Shown: positions 1 through 10,324, counted from the stretch's first letter. The stretch is 64,000 nucleotides of DNA from an uncultured Cyclobacteriaceae bacterium (GCA_943788235.1 CALSPM010000012.1:1-64000); one strand, 5' to 3'. Numbers and translations are program-made. Notes: a model not told the origin generated them from the sequence alone.

Positions 1-489
1 TTTTTTCAACACCTATTTTTATGAAAAAAAGGATTGGGCTTGACTGCTATAAATTTTTAAGGGCATAAAACAAAAGTTACTCTCGAATTAAATCAATAGT
101 CATCATCGATGACCGAACAATAAGAGGTGTACCATAAGCCTTTTATCATTGGCTTAATTTAACCCCTTTGAGATGAAGAATTTTATGGCGGCTTCAACGA
201 ACGCATTAATCTTCCTATATCGCAATGCCCATCACCAAAAATGCTTTAAAAAAGAACCTTAACTGAGATTTCAGGAATTAAAAGAATTATTATGCGCTTA
301 ATCGAATGGCTCAAATGACAAGAAAATACATCCGGTCCTTGAGGCCTCAACATTGAATTATTATTAACTTCTCAAACAAGATCCTAATAGATCTCCTAAA
401 GCAGTACAATTCACACCCACTTCTCTCGATTCAACGAAACTGAATAGGTTCTAAATCCCATCAACAAGACTCCCTAAATTTATAATTTG
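1..489. other. Gene-free stretch at the window start
   Basis: No reading frame longer than a few dozen codons survives on either strand, and stops are dense in every frame. I recognised no RNA gene, repeat or mobile element. It lies downstream of the 3' end of the lpd gene, so it is a trailer or intergenic region, possibly decayed coding sequence. Confidence 0.5.
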
Positions 490-1885
490 CTACATATGAA
501 TCACCTCGCCATAGGCATCAGCCGCAGCCTCCATTATGGCTTCTGACATCGTCGGATGGGGGTGTACAGATTTTATAATCTCATGCCCTGTAGTTTCCAG
601 CTTTCTGGCGACCACCGCTTCACCAATCATCTCGGTGACATTCGCACCAATCATGTGTGCACCGAGCCATTCCCCATATTTTGCATCAAATATAACTTTT
701 ACAAACCCCTCGGTAGCACCAGAAGCTTTTGCTTTTCCTGACGCAGAAAAAGGAAACTTACCTACTTTAATTTCATATCCCTTGGCAAGGGCTTCTTTTT
801 CAGTCATCCCCACAGAAGAAATTTCAGGAGAACAATAAGTACATCCTGGGATATTTCCATAATCTAAGGGTTGCGGAGATTGCCCGGAGATTTTTTCAAC
901 ACAAATAATACCTTCTGCTGACGCTACATGTGCCAATGCTTGCCCCTGAACAATATCTCCAATGGCATAAACTCCTGGGACGTTGGTGGCATAATATTCA
1001 TCAACCACTACTTTGCCCTTTTCGGTCTTGATTCCTTGACTTTCGATCCCCAGACCTTCCAAATTAGTTGACACGCCTACTGCTGATAATACGATGTCAC
1101 ATTCTAGAATCTCTTCCCCTTTTTTGGTATTAACACTTACTTTACATCCCTTCCCTTTTATATCTACTTTGGTGACCTCTGATTGAGTCATGATTTTGAT
1201 ACCCTTTCTTTTTAAAGCTTCGTGCCAATGTTGCGGAAATATCTACATCTTCTACCGGTACGATATTGGGTAAATACTCAACTATGGTAACTTCCGTTCC
1301 TAGGGCATTGTAGAAATAGGCAAATTCGACACCAATAGCTCCAGTGCCTACAATAACCATTTTTTTAGGCTGTTCAGACAGCGTCATGGCTTCTCTGTAC
1401 CCAATCACTTTCTTACCATCCATCGGTAGGTTAGGTAGTTCTCTTGCCCGTCCGCCTGTAGCCAGAATTATATTTTTAGCCTCATAATTGGTTGTATTTC
1501 CGGCAGCATCTGTCACCTTTACCTGCTTGCCTCTAGAAAGTGTTCCATGACCCTTTATGACTTCTATTTTATTTTTTTTGAAAAGAAACTCAATTCCTTT
1601 ACTATTTGAATCCGCCACTTCACGACTTCTATTGACCATTCCTTTAAAATCAGCAGTTGATTCCTTAACGGATATCCCATAGTCAGCTGCATGATTGATA
1701 TATTCAAAAACTTGAGCACTTTTCAACAGTGCTTTAGTGGGTATACACCCCCAGTTGAGACAAACACCTCCTAATTCTGCCTTTTCCACTATCCCAACTT
1801 TCATACCGAGCTGGGATGCTCTAATTGCTGCTACGTAACCTCCCGGACCACTTCCGATTACGATTAGATCATATTGTGAAGCCAT
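490..1885 (-). pseudogene. lpdA: Dihydrolipoyl dehydrogenase, interrupted by one frameshift
   Basis: E3 flavoprotein that reoxidises dihydrolipoamide in 2-oxoacid dehydrogenase and glycine-cleavage complexes, in the cytoplasm. The N-terminal frame (1885 down to about 1204) begins MASQYDLIVIGSGPGGY, an FAD dinucleotide-binding GxGxxG, followed by the redox disulfide motif CLNWGCIPTK and the NAD-site glycines VGTGAIGVEFA. The C-terminal frame (about 1204 down to 490) carries the second FAD motif YAIGDI and the dimer-interface catalytic motif HPHPTMSEAIME. The two frames join if one base is removed from the CCC at 1202-1204 (GGG on the coding strand), giving KKGIKIMTQSEVTK without loss of a residue. 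Repaired length is about 465 residues, normal for the family. All catalytic elements are intact, so this is either a very recent mutation or a sequence error; the latter is likelier for such a central gene. Confidence 0.9.
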
Positions 1886-1930
1886 ATAATTTTTTTAAAT
1901 ACTAATAAATGCTTTAATTCGTTTCGTTTG

Positions 1931-1938
1931 CAAATCTA
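1931..1938 (-). promoter_or_regulatory. Candidate -7 element for lpd
   Basis: Read on the minus strand the sequence is TAGATTTG, matching the Bacteroidetes sigma-A -7 consensus TAnnTTTG. It lies about 45 bases upstream of the lpd start. No convincing -33 TTTG is seen at the usual spacing, so the call rests on the -7 match alone. Confidence 0.35.
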
Positions 1939-2025
1939 AGTGTTAACAATTAAAATGTCTAAGATGAGCGATTATAGTCGTATATTAATTCTGTTATTTA
2001 ATTTAGCATAAATTATAAATTTAAC

Positions 2026-2772
2026 ATGAAAGCATTAGAAGGAAAAATAGCATTGATTACCGGTGGTTCAAAAGGAATAGGAAGGGCCATCGCCCATACA
2101 TTTGCTGCACAAGGGGCATATGTAGCTTTTACCTACTTGTCCAGTGTGGAGCAAGGGGAAAGCTTAGTTGCAGAACTAAAAGCCAAAGGTGTAGATGCCA
2201 AAGGCTATAGATCAGATGCCTCCAACTATGAGGCGGCCCAAGAATTAATTGCTGATGTGGTCCGCGATTTTGGAAAGTTAGATATCTTGATCAATAATGC
2301 AGGAATCACCCGAGACAATCTATTGATGAGAATGTCCGAATCACAGTGGGATGAAATCATGGAAATTAATTTAAAATCCTGTTTTAATACTGTAAAAGCA
2401 GCATTCAGGCCCCTAATGAAACAAAGAAGCGGATCAATCATCAATATGTCTTCAGTCGTCGGTATTAAAGGAAATATGGGTCAGGCAAATTATGCCGCTT
2501 CAAAGGCGGGCATCATAGGTTTTTCAAAATCTGTTGCCCTTGAGTTGGGTTCTCGAGGCATTCGCTGTAATGTAGTTGCTCCAGGTTTTATTGAGACAGA
2601 AATGACCGCAGGATTAGATGAAAAAGTAGTCCAAACTTGGCGTGATGCCATTCCATTAAAACGTGGAGGAAGTCCAGAAGATGTCGCAAACGCTTGTGTC
2701 TTTCTCGCCTCAGATTCCTCAACTTATATTACGGGACAAGTATTGCAAGTAAATGGTGGATTACTTACTTGA
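2026..2772 (+). CDS. fabG: 3-oxoacyl-[acyl-carrier-protein] reductase FabG
   Basis: Classical short-chain dehydrogenase of 248 residues that reduces 3-oxoacyl-ACP with NADPH in fatty-acid elongation. The cofactor motif TGGSKGIG is at residues 13-20, followed by NNAGITRDNL (typical of FabG), the catalytic Ser in NMSSVVG, the YAASK catalytic Tyr/Lys pair, and the PGFIETEMT segment after the active site. The C-terminal ITGQVLQVNGG is also characteristic. The ATG at 2026 is the only start giving the usual N-terminus. It is transcribed divergently from lpd and is 54 bases ahead of the VWA-domain gene, a pairing that suggests a shared transcript. Other SDR reductases are possible, but the motif set favours FabG. 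Confidence 0.9.
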   Translation: MKALEGKIALITGGSKGIGRAIAHTFAAQGAYVAFTYLSSVEQGESLVAELKAKGVDAKGYRSDASNYEAAQELIADVVRDFGKLDILINNAGITRDNLLMRMSESQWDEIMEINLKSCFNTVKAAFRPLMKQRSGSIINMSSVVGIKGNMGQANYAASKAGIIGFSKSVALELGSRGIRCNVVAPGFIETEMTAGLDEKVVQTWRDAIPLKRGGSPEDVANACVFLASDSSTYITGQVLQVNGGLLT

Positions 2773-2826
2773 GTCATTCCCTTTTATTATATCCACTCTA
2801 CTTCCTTATCAGCAGGTTTTAAGTTT

Positions 2827-4866
2827 ATGAGAGATCCTTCGTTTGTATTTTTAGCCAATGCATGGTGGCTCTTACCCGCGGCAATACTCATTGCGGGCAT
2901 TACTTATTTGATGTATGCGAAGAAAAACCCCTGGGCAACTTATGTCTCTAGACTCCTTGGGGCGCTGCGCATTATAGCCAAGCTCATAATATTTTTAATT
3001 TTATTAAATCCTTTGATCAACCACCTGACCCAGGTCATCGAAAAACCCATCATCGCCTTGGTTATTGATCATTCACTATCTATGATGCAGCATGAAGACT
3101 CCATAAATATGAATCAATTACTTGTGGAAATAGACGAAAAAATAAGTGCACTTAATTTTGAGCCGTGGGTATTTAATTTAGAGGCGCGTACCGAAGATCC
3201 CCATACGCTTTGATGCGTCGTCTACTAATTTAAACCAAGCACTTAATGTAGCTTTTGAAAGCTTAGAGACACGAAACCTCGCGGCCGTACTGTTGATCTC
3301 AGATGGTTTGTACAATCAGGGACTCTCTCCTTCTTACAGACAATCTTTGATTCCCATTCATAGCCTAGGACTGGGCGATACCACAACCAGAAAAGACATT
3401 GCGATCAAAGAGGTCCGCAGTAATCAAGTCGTCTACCAAGGGAATCGATTTCCCATCGAAGTATATATCGACGCCACAGGTTACACTGGCATGAAAAAGA
3501 CCGTCATTTTATCTGATGATGATGGAATCATCAGTAAACAAAATCTCGTTCTATCCTCGCAAATGAAGGTTACTTTTGAAATGGATGCCGATAAATTTGG
3601 CCTCAGCATTTACGCATAAAGATACTTCCAGAAGCCGACGAAATAAATACGGTAAATAATGAAAAAGATCTTTTTATTGAGATCGTCAAAGGAAAAGAGA
3701 AAATACTATTGGTAGCACCCGCTCCCCATCCCGATATCAGGGCCATTCGGATGGCTCTCGCCGAGAGTGAAAACTACCAAACTCAAATATATATCCCAGG
3801 ATTAACAAAAACACTACCCCTGATACCTTCGATGTCATCATTCATCATCAAGCTTTTTCTGACAATTTTCCTACACTTAACTATTCTGGTAGTCCGACCT
3901 TTTTATATATCCTCAGTAAAAAATCAAACCTAAATCGGCTCTATTCCAAAACCAATATCACTATTGAACAATCAGGAAATCAACAAGATATTATTAAGCC
4001 CGTTTATAACCCTAACTTCACAAAATTTGAACTCGATCGATCCTATTTGGATAAGTTTAATAATTATCCAACCTTGAAGGTGCCTTATGGATCTTATGAC
4101 TTGGGTACTCATGAAATTTTGCTTCAGCAAAGGGTGGGTAATCTCACTATAGACAAGCCTGTTTTATCTTTTTTTGATAATGGCAGCTCAAAATATGGTA
4201 TTTTTTATGGAACAGGCATCTGGAATTGGCGATTACAAGAACTCGCCATGTCAAATAATGCTTCACTTTTTGATCAAATCATTCTTAAATCCATTCAATA
4301 CCTCAGTGTACAATCAGATAAACGCAAATTCATATTTGAACCTATTACGCCCTTTTTTCAAAGTGGTGATCTTATTCAATTTACCTCGGAGTCCTACAAC
4401 GACATCTATGAACCTATAGCAGGCAATCCTATAACGCTGAAGGTGTTTCAGGGAAAAAGATAGATCGGAAAGTATCTTTAATTTTATAGGTAGCGATGCT
4501 AATAAAACCTTGAGTATTGGTACACTTGGCAAAGGAATCTATTTTTATGAAGCCCTCTCGGCATCTAATGGAAAAAATTTATCCTCAAAAGGACAATTCA
4601 TTATTAAAGATGCCCAATTGGAGCGAGTTACATTTACAGCTAATCATGACGTTCTCAAAGATCTATCTGACCATACAGGGGGACGATTTTATAAAAAAAA
4701 TGAGCTTGATTCACTAATCAGAGATCTTCAAGATTCACAGGCAAAAAGCATACTTCACAGCATTCAAGACTTCACCAAACTAATTGATCTCAAGTGGCTT
4801 TTATTCGTAATTATAACCCTTTTCAGCCTTGAATGGTTTTTTAGAAAATATCTAGGCAGTTATTGA
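2827..4866 (+). pseudogene. VWA-domain (BatA-like) membrane protein, four frameshifts
   Basis: A conserved Bacteroidota protein of about 680 residues once frames are joined. It starts with two hydrophobic segments (about residues 10-30 and 45-65), then a von Willebrand A-like domain with the metal-site sequence VIDHSLSMM (DxSxS) and LLISDGLYNQG, then a region with APHPDIRAIRMA, and ends in a C-terminal membrane helix with a short basic tail. The frame changes near 3181-3212, 3600-3604, 3805-3815 and 4451-4456. The third is repaired by one A added to an A5 run (GLTKNTTPDTFDVI) and the fourth by one G removed from GGG (VFQEKDRSESIFNF). Protein similarity is uninterrupted across each break and no other stops occur, so decay is very recent or the shifts are artefacts. 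The role of this family is unknown; the VWA domain suggests protein-protein contacts in the periplasm. Confidence 0.75.
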
Positions 4867-4880
4867 GCTACCTAGATATT
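4848..4880. terminator. Candidate bidirectional terminator
   Basis: Inverted repeat with arms ATATCTAGG (4848-4856) and CCTAGATAT (4872-4880), extended by a further AG/CT pair across one mismatch. It lies exactly between the convergent VWA gene and clpC and overlaps the last codons of the former. On the minus strand the hairpin is followed by a short T-rich stretch; on the plus strand the T run is weaker. Confidence 0.4.
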
Positions 4881-4890
4881 CAGCACTTTT

Positions 4891-7438
4891 CTATTGCTCT
4901 TTATTTTCTTTAGTTTTCTTTTTCTTAAGCTTGAAAGAAAGCTCCTCAGACTTTTTGTCCCAACTGGCTTGAATGACATCTCCCTCGCTGATCTCTCCTT
5001 TTAAGATCTCTTCGGCTACTGGATCCTCAAGGTATTTTTGAATCGCTCTGTTGAGCGGACGCGCACCAAATTGAGGATCATAACCTTTGTCAGATAAGAA
5101 ATCCTTGGCACTTTCGGTTACCGTCACTTGATAACCTAAATCACTTATTCTTTTAAATAACTTACCCAAAGAAATATCTATTATTTTATGAATGTGCTCC
5201 TTTTCAAGTGAGTTAAAAATAATGACATCATCGAGCCTATTTAAAAATTCAGGACTGAAGGTCTTTTTCAAGGCATTTTGAATAGTGGACTTGATCACTT
5301 CAGCTTTATTGTCTTTTCTAGATTGCGTCGCAAAACCTATCCCTGCACCAAAATCTTTAAGATCTCTGACTCCAATATTAGAAGTCATGATCACAATCGT
5401 ATTGCGGAAATCTACTTTTCTGCCCAGTCCATCTGTAAGCACACCATCATCTAATACCTGCAACAGAATATTAAATACATCCGGGTGTGCTTTTTCTATT
5501 TCATCCAAAAGAACAACTGAATAAGGTTTTCGTCGTACTTTTTCAGTCAATTGTCCTCCCTCTTCGTATCCGACGTATCCCGGAGGTGCTCCAACCAACC
5601 TGCTTACAGAAAATTTCTCCATGTATTCACTCATGTCGATCCGTACCAATGAATCCTCTTTGTCAAAGAGATACTTAGACAAGACTTTAGCCATTTCAGT
5701 CTTACCTACTCCAGTGGGTCCAAGAAAGACAAAAGAACCAATCGGTTTTTTTGGATCTTTAAGACCCACCCGTGTTCTTTGAATCGCTTTGGTCAGTTTG
5801 GTAACTGCTTCATCTTGACCAATCACATTTTGACCAAGTTCTTCGTTCATGTTACGAAGCTTTTCTCCTTCTTTTTGGGCTACTCTATTCGTCGGAACTC
5901 CCGTCATCATACCGATGACTTCAGCCACACTTTCTTCATTGACCTGGTAACGTTTGCTTTTAGATTCTTTTTCCCATTGGTCTTTTTCAATCTTGAGCTC
6001 AGCCAATAACTTTTTCTCTTTATCTCTTAACTGAGCCGCCTCTTCATATTTTTGGCTTTTGACTACGTTATTTTTGTCTTCCTTAACCACTTCTATTTGC
6101 GTCTCTAGGGAAACGATGGTTTCAGGAACATTGATGTTGTTTATGTGTACACGCGCACCCGTTTCATCAAGCACATCAATCGCTTTGTCAGGTAAAAAAC
6201 GATCGCTTATGTATCGATCTGACAAGGTCACACAGGCCTTAATTGCCTCTTCGCTGTAGGTGACATTATGATGCTCCTCATATTTACTTTTAATATTTTC
6301 TAAAATTTGTATGGTTTCATCAGGCGTCGTCGCATCCACCATTACCATTTGGAATCTTCTTGCTAAAGCTCCATCTTTTTCGATATATTGACGGTATTCG
6401 TCTAAAGTAGTAGCACCTACACATTGAATCTCTCCACGTGCTAGGGCCGGTTTGAACATATTGGAGGCATCTAATGATCCCGAAGCCCCTCCCGCTCCTA
6501 CAATCGTATGTAACTCATCAATGAATATGATCACGTCTGGAGATTTCTCTATTTCAGTCATGACAGCTTTCATTCTTTCCTCGAACTGTCCTCTATACTT
6601 TGTGCCAGCAACCAATGAAGCCAGATCCAAAGTAACAACTCGTTTTCCAAATAATACTCGAGATACTTTTTTCTGAACGATCCTCAAGGCCAAGCCCTCA
6701 GCTATGGCAGTTTTACCAACACCTGGCTCCCCTATTAATATGGGATTATTTTTCTTTCTACGACTGAGAATTTGAGCCACGCGTTCGATTTCCTTCTCTC
6801 GACCTACTATGGGATCCATTTTGTCTTCTTCAGCCAATTTTGTTAAATCTCTTCCGAAATTGTCTAACACGGGAGTCTTGGTTTTTTCACCCCCCTTGGC
6901 TCGGAGATTCTCCTCTTCCGCTTCCTGGAGTAGCACCCGCCCCGAACATTTTCCCTCCATCATCGTCGGGATCATCGGTATCCGATTCAGCCATGGGATT
7001 CTCCGTTTGATATTCTAGCATTTCTTTAACCACATCGTAGCCTACCTCAAACTTATCAAGAATTTGTGTAGCTAGATTATCCTCATCTCTAAGAATTGAG
7101 AGTAATAAATGTTCCGTTCCAATCAGATGACTTTTAAAAATTTTAGCCTCTAAATAAGTGATCTTTAATACCTTCTCTGATTGACGTGTCAATGGAATAT
7201 TTGCTAAGTTCTTGACATTACTTGTGGTCGTCCCTTTGGTCGCTTGCTCAACCGAATTTCTTAACTCATCTAAAGAAACACCTAATTTCTTAAGTAAACC
7301 TATGGCGACTCCTTCTCCCTCACGAATCATACCCAGCAGTAGATGCTCTGTCCCAATATAATCATGACCTAGTCTAAGGGCCTCTTCTCTACTCAATGAA
7401 ATAACTTCTTTTACTCTATTTGAAAACTTAGCTTCCAT
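4891..7438 (-). pseudogene. clpC: ATP-dependent Clp protease ATP-binding subunit ClpC, one frameshift
   Basis: Hsp100 unfoldase that feeds substrates to ClpP in the cytoplasm. The first frame (7438 to about 6890) encodes the doubled Clp_N domain with the two IGTEHLLL repeats, and a glycine-rich linker. The second frame encodes AAA+ domain D1 (Walker A GEPGVGKT near residue 240, Walker [11 protein letters not shown]), a central UVR-like coiled coil (EEAAQLRDKEKKLL), and D2 (Walker A GPTGVGKT, Walker B VVLLDEIEKAHPD). The frames meet at a run of six C at 6890-6895 (G6 on the coding strand); removing one gives SPSQGGEKTKTPVLDNFGRD, the normal linker. Repaired length is about 848 residues, typical for ClpC. 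The nominal start MIPTMMEG of the second frame is not a real start. Length change of a homopolymer could be a sequencing error or slippage. Confidence 0.92.
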
Positions 7439-7592
7439 AATCTGCTTTTTTTGCGAATCTCTATGATTGTAAAAATAAACTCAAATTTGCTTTAAACCGA
7501 GCGTATTCTATTTTTAAACAAATATTTATCGGTATTACTCCTTCTTTTAGTCATTTGTGGACTGTTGTAAAATATTTAAGGCATTGGGGCCT

Positions 7593-8177
7593 TCACACAT
7601 TAACAAATCTATGATAGACAAGATTGTTTACAAAATTACTGCCAAAGTTTTGAATATAGGATATAGGCCTATAAAAGCTCCTTGATTCCGTAGACTTTTT
7701 GGCGGAAATTATATTTCTGAGGTCCAAAACATCTTTTTGAACCTCCTGCTCATAAATAATAGTGAAATTAAATGACCTGTCAATTTGTAAGATATCAAGA
7801 CAAACTGTCATCATTGACATTGACAAGTCCAAAAGATACTCAGGCTTTGAAACCCAAATTTGATCAAATAAATCATAAAAATAATCAAAAAAAGGAGTCT
7901 TCCCATAGGCCGCCTGAACTGCCTTTCGGTGATCTTTTACCCAATTTTGATGATAATCAATGGTGACATCACGGAACATTGTTTTCTTATGATAATGTAC
8001 GGGAACCGTTAACATTTGAATTCCATTTGGGCCCATAATATAACATCGATTGCGATAGGTCTGTTTCATAAAAGAATCACTGACTTCTAAAGTGACTCTT
8101 TTTGAATTAATAAGTCTGGTGAAGAATTCTAAGTTTGCCAGATAATGCAGTTCAATACATAAAGCTGATCTTCTCAT
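7593..8177 (-). CDS. WbqC family protein, C-terminus frameshifted
   Basis: The 194-residue frame matches the WbqC-like family, small proteins common in Bacteroidota and named from an O-antigen locus; the biochemical role is not established. The family N-terminus ELHYLANLEFF, the LTVPVHY segment and the YGKTPFFDYFYD region are visible. The frame ends in an atypical tail, NNLVYHRFVNV. Removing one base at 7619-7621 instead gives NNLSIIDLLMCEGPNALNIL and a stop at 7547-7549, which is the usual family ending. The true gene is therefore probably 7547-8177, about 209 residues. Its start lies 2 bases after the stop of the tsaC-like gene, so the two are co-transcribed. Confidence 0.75.
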   Translation of the reverse strand: MRRSALCIELHYLANLEFFTRLINSKRVTLEVSDSFMKQTYRNRCYIMGPNGIQMLTVPVHYHKKTMFRDVTIDYHQNWVKDHRKAVQAAYGKTPFFDYFYDLFDQIWVSKPEYLLDLSMSMMTVCLDILQIDRSFNFTIIYEQEVQKDVLDLRNIISAKKSTESRSFYRPISYIQNFGSNFVNNLVYHRFVNV

Positions 8178-8179
8178 GC

Positions 8180-8809
8180 TCAGAGGAATTTATATAGCTC
8201 ACCCTTCCCCTCCCTAATTATTTCTAGCTCCTCTCCTGAATAATCTATGATAGTACTGGCTTGATTGTCGCCATAACCCCCATTAATAATTAAGTCCACC
8301 TGATTTTTATAGTGCTCATAAATCAATTCGGGATCAGTGGCATATTCTAATATTTTATCATCGTCATGCAATGAAGTAGTGACGATGGGATTCCCTAGCT
8401 CTTGAACTATCTCTCGCGGAATACGATTATTAGGAACTCTTATTCCCACTTTCTTCTTTTTTACTTTCAAGATTCTGGGCACTTTACTTGATGCATTTAA
8501 AATGAAGGTGTAGGGTCCTGGCAATATTTTTTTCATCAATTTGAACACAGGAGTGGAAACATTTTTTGCATAAACAGATAAATGACTTAAATCATAACAA
8601 ACAAAAGCCAAATCCATCTTTTTATCATTTATATTTTTGATTCTTCTGACCTTATCAACTGCTTTTTGATTAAAAATATCACATCCTAAACCATAAATAG
8701 TATCCGAAGGATATATGATTAATCCCCCGCTGCGGAGTACATTTACAACCTGAGTAATCTTTCGGGGATCAGGGTTTTCTTCATAAAGACGAATGAATGA
8801 TGCAGCCAT
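8180..8809 (-). CDS. L-threonylcarbamoyladenylate synthase (Sua5/YciO/YrdC family)
   Basis: A 209-residue YrdC-fold protein that condenses threonine, bicarbonate and ATP to threonylcarbamoyl-AMP for t6A37 modification of ANN-decoding tRNAs. The nucleotide-site motif YPSDTIYGLGCD is at about residues 33-44, and LPGPYTFIL, GIRVPNNRIP and STIIDYSG follow in family order. There is no C-terminal Sua5 domain, so it is the short TsaC/YciO type. YciO paralogues have much weaker synthase activity, and the two cannot be told apart by eye. It is first in a pair with wbqC and divergent from mltG. Confidence 0.85.
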   Translation of the reverse strand: MAASFIRLYEENPDPRKITQVVNVLRSGGLIIYPSDTIYGLGCDIFNQKAVDKVRRIKNINDKKMDLAFVCYDLSHLSVYAKNVSTPVFKLMKKILPGPYTFILNASSKVPRILKVKKKKVGIRVPNNRIPREIVQELGNPIVTTSLHDDDKILEYATDPELIYEHYKNQVDLIINGGYGDNQASTIIDYSGEELEIIREGKGELYKFL

Positions 8810-8865
8810 TTGGCTGTAATTATAATCGTTTCAATTTAAAAATGAGCTATAATGTTTTCTATCAC

Positions 8866-8873
8866 TACTTTTG
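8866..8873 (+). promoter_or_regulatory. Candidate -7 element for mltG
   Basis: TACTTTTG matches TAnnTTTG. It ends only 6 bases before the ATG at 8880, so transcription from it would yield an almost leaderless mRNA. A -33 element is not clear. Confidence 0.35.
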
Positions 8874-8879
8874 CCTACT

Positions 8880-9914
8880 ATGAAAAATAAAAATTTCCTT
8901 GCCGTTGGGTTGATAATCGGAAGTATGCTTGTTTCTTCTTTCAGTTTTTATTTTTGGCAAGTCGTTTATACCCCAAATTTTTTGATAGATAAAAAGGACC
9001 TTGTTTTTAATATTCCTACGGGAGCTAATTTTAAATATGTCCAAAACTCATTGTATGATCTAGGTATTGTCAATGATTTGGTATCTTTTAGTTTTTTGTC
9101 AAAATTGAAGCGTTACGATCAATCTATCAAACCTGGATCTTATCTGCTTCAAGCGAATATGTCCAATAAAGATGCGATAAATATGCTCCGATCTGGGGAT
9201 CAAGTTCCGATCAAATTAACCTATTCAAATGCCCGAAATCTAGAGGTTCTAGCGGCAAAAATCGCATCCTACTTAGAATTTGATTCGGCAACTATGATGT
9301 CAAACCTGTCAAATAGTGATGTGGCATCATCTTATGGATTCACCAAAGAAACTTTTATGTGTATGTTTCTGCCCAATACGTATGAAGTATACATTACCGA
9401 CCAACCGATTGTGGTTCTCGACCGGATTTATTCAGCCTACAAAATATTTTGGAATCCAGAGCGCATGGCCAAGGCCGAGGAGCTAAATCTAACCCCAGAA
9501 GAAGTCATTGTCTTGGCTTCAATCGTTGATGCGGAAACTAATCAAATGGATGAAGCCCCCACGGTAGCCGGCGTTTATATCAATCGACTCAATAAAAATA
9601 TTAAATTGCAGGCAGATCCAACCTTGATTTTTGCCTTGGGGGACTACACTATCAAAAGGGTACTTTATGAACACATGCAGGTAAATTCTCCTTACAATAC
9701 CTACAAATATTCAGGATTACCTCCAGGGCCCATAAACCTCCCTTCGATTGCAGCCATTGAAGCAGTATTAAATTATGAAAAGAGTGACTATTTATACTTT
9801 TGTGCAAATCCAGACTTTACAGGAAATCATAAATTTGCCCGTACCTTATCACAACACAATAAAAATGCCCGATTGCTGCATCTAGCACTGAATAAGAAAA
9901 AAATTTATAAATAA
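8880..9914 (+). CDS. mltG: Endolytic transglycosylase MltG
   Basis: Inner-membrane lytic transglycosylase of the YceG family that cleaves nascent glycan strands and is thought to terminate their elongation. It has 344 residues from the ATG at 8880; a TTG nine bases earlier is also in frame but overlaps the putative promoter. Residues 5-25 form the single N-terminal membrane anchor. The catalytic motif reads ASIVDAETN, with the expected catalytic Glu at about residue 219, followed by VAGVYINRL and LQADPTLIFALG; the C-terminal SPYNTYKYSGLPPGPI motif is intact. An Asp replaces the first of the two Glu residues seen in the E. coli motif. The stop overlaps the start of the thioesterase gene (TAATG), so the two are translationally coupled. 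Confidence 0.9.
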   Translation: MKNKNFLAVGLIIGSMLVSSFSFYFWQVVYTPNFLIDKKDLVFNIPTGANFKYVQNSLYDLGIVNDLVSFSFLSKLKRYDQSIKPGSYLLQANMSNKDAINMLRSGDQVPIKLTYSNARNLEVLAAKIASYLEFDSATMMSNLSNSDVASSYGFTKETFMCMFLPNTYEVYITDQPIVVLDRIYSAYKIFWNPERMAKAEELNLTPEEVIVLASIVDAETNQMDEAPTVAGVYINRLNKNIKLQADPTLIFALGDYTIKRVLYEHMQVNSPYNTYKYSGLPPGPINLPSIAAIEAVLNYEKSDYLYFCANPDFTGNHKFARTLSQHNKNARLLHLALNKKKIYK

Positions 9915-10324
9915 TGTTTCAACATGAAGTAAAGCTTAGAGTAAGATACGCCGATACAGACCAAATGGGTTTTGTTTATTATGGCAATTATGCCACTTTT
10001 TACGAAGTTGCACGGGTAGAATCTTTCAGAAACTTAGGCTTTTCTTATAAAAATTTGGAAAGCAGTGGTGTAGGGATGCCCGTACTGCATATGCAATCCT
10101 CGTATCATGCGCCCGCCAGATATGATGACTTATTAAAAATCATCATTAGAATTCCTGAAATGCCCCGCGCACGCATTCTTTATGAATATGAAATTTATAA
10201 TGAAAAAGCACAACTACTTAATACTGGAGAAACGACATTGGCCTTTATTAACATAACCAATGGAAGGCCTGTGAAGATACCTGAAAATCTCAAAGCATTG
10301 ATCAGCACGTACTTCAAAAACTGA
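9914..10324 (+). CDS. Acyl-CoA thioesterase, YbgC/4HBT family
   Basis: A 136-residue hotdog-fold thioesterase. The signature RYADTDQMGFVYYGNY with its catalytic Asp lies at residues 10-25, followed by the long hotdog helix TFYEVARVESFR. Proteins of this type hydrolyse short or medium acyl-CoA or acyl-ACP thioesters; the substrate cannot be read from sequence. Its start overlaps the mltG stop by one base, and its stop abuts the convergent uvrB stop with no room for a separate terminator. Confidence 0.85.
   Translation: MFQHEVKLRVRYADTDQMGFVYYGNYATFYEVARVESFRNLGFSYKNLESSGVGMPVLHMQSSYHAPARYDDLLKIIIRIPEMPRARILYEYEIYNEKAQLLNTGETTLAFINITNGRPVKIPENLKALISTYFKN

Noticed and set aside
490-1885. Two separate lpd-related genes (490-1191 and 1142-1885)
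   Set aside because: They are consecutive parts of one dihydrolipoyl dehydrogenase in different frames; removing one base joins them with no missing or repeated residues.
2827-4866. Several small independent genes in the VWA region
   Set aside because: The pieces follow one protein family from start to end and change frame by single bases, so they are one broken gene.
6880-6900. Programmed ribosomal frameshift in clpC
   Set aside because: There is no recognised programmed shift in this family and no clear stimulatory structure; a length error in the G6 run explains it.
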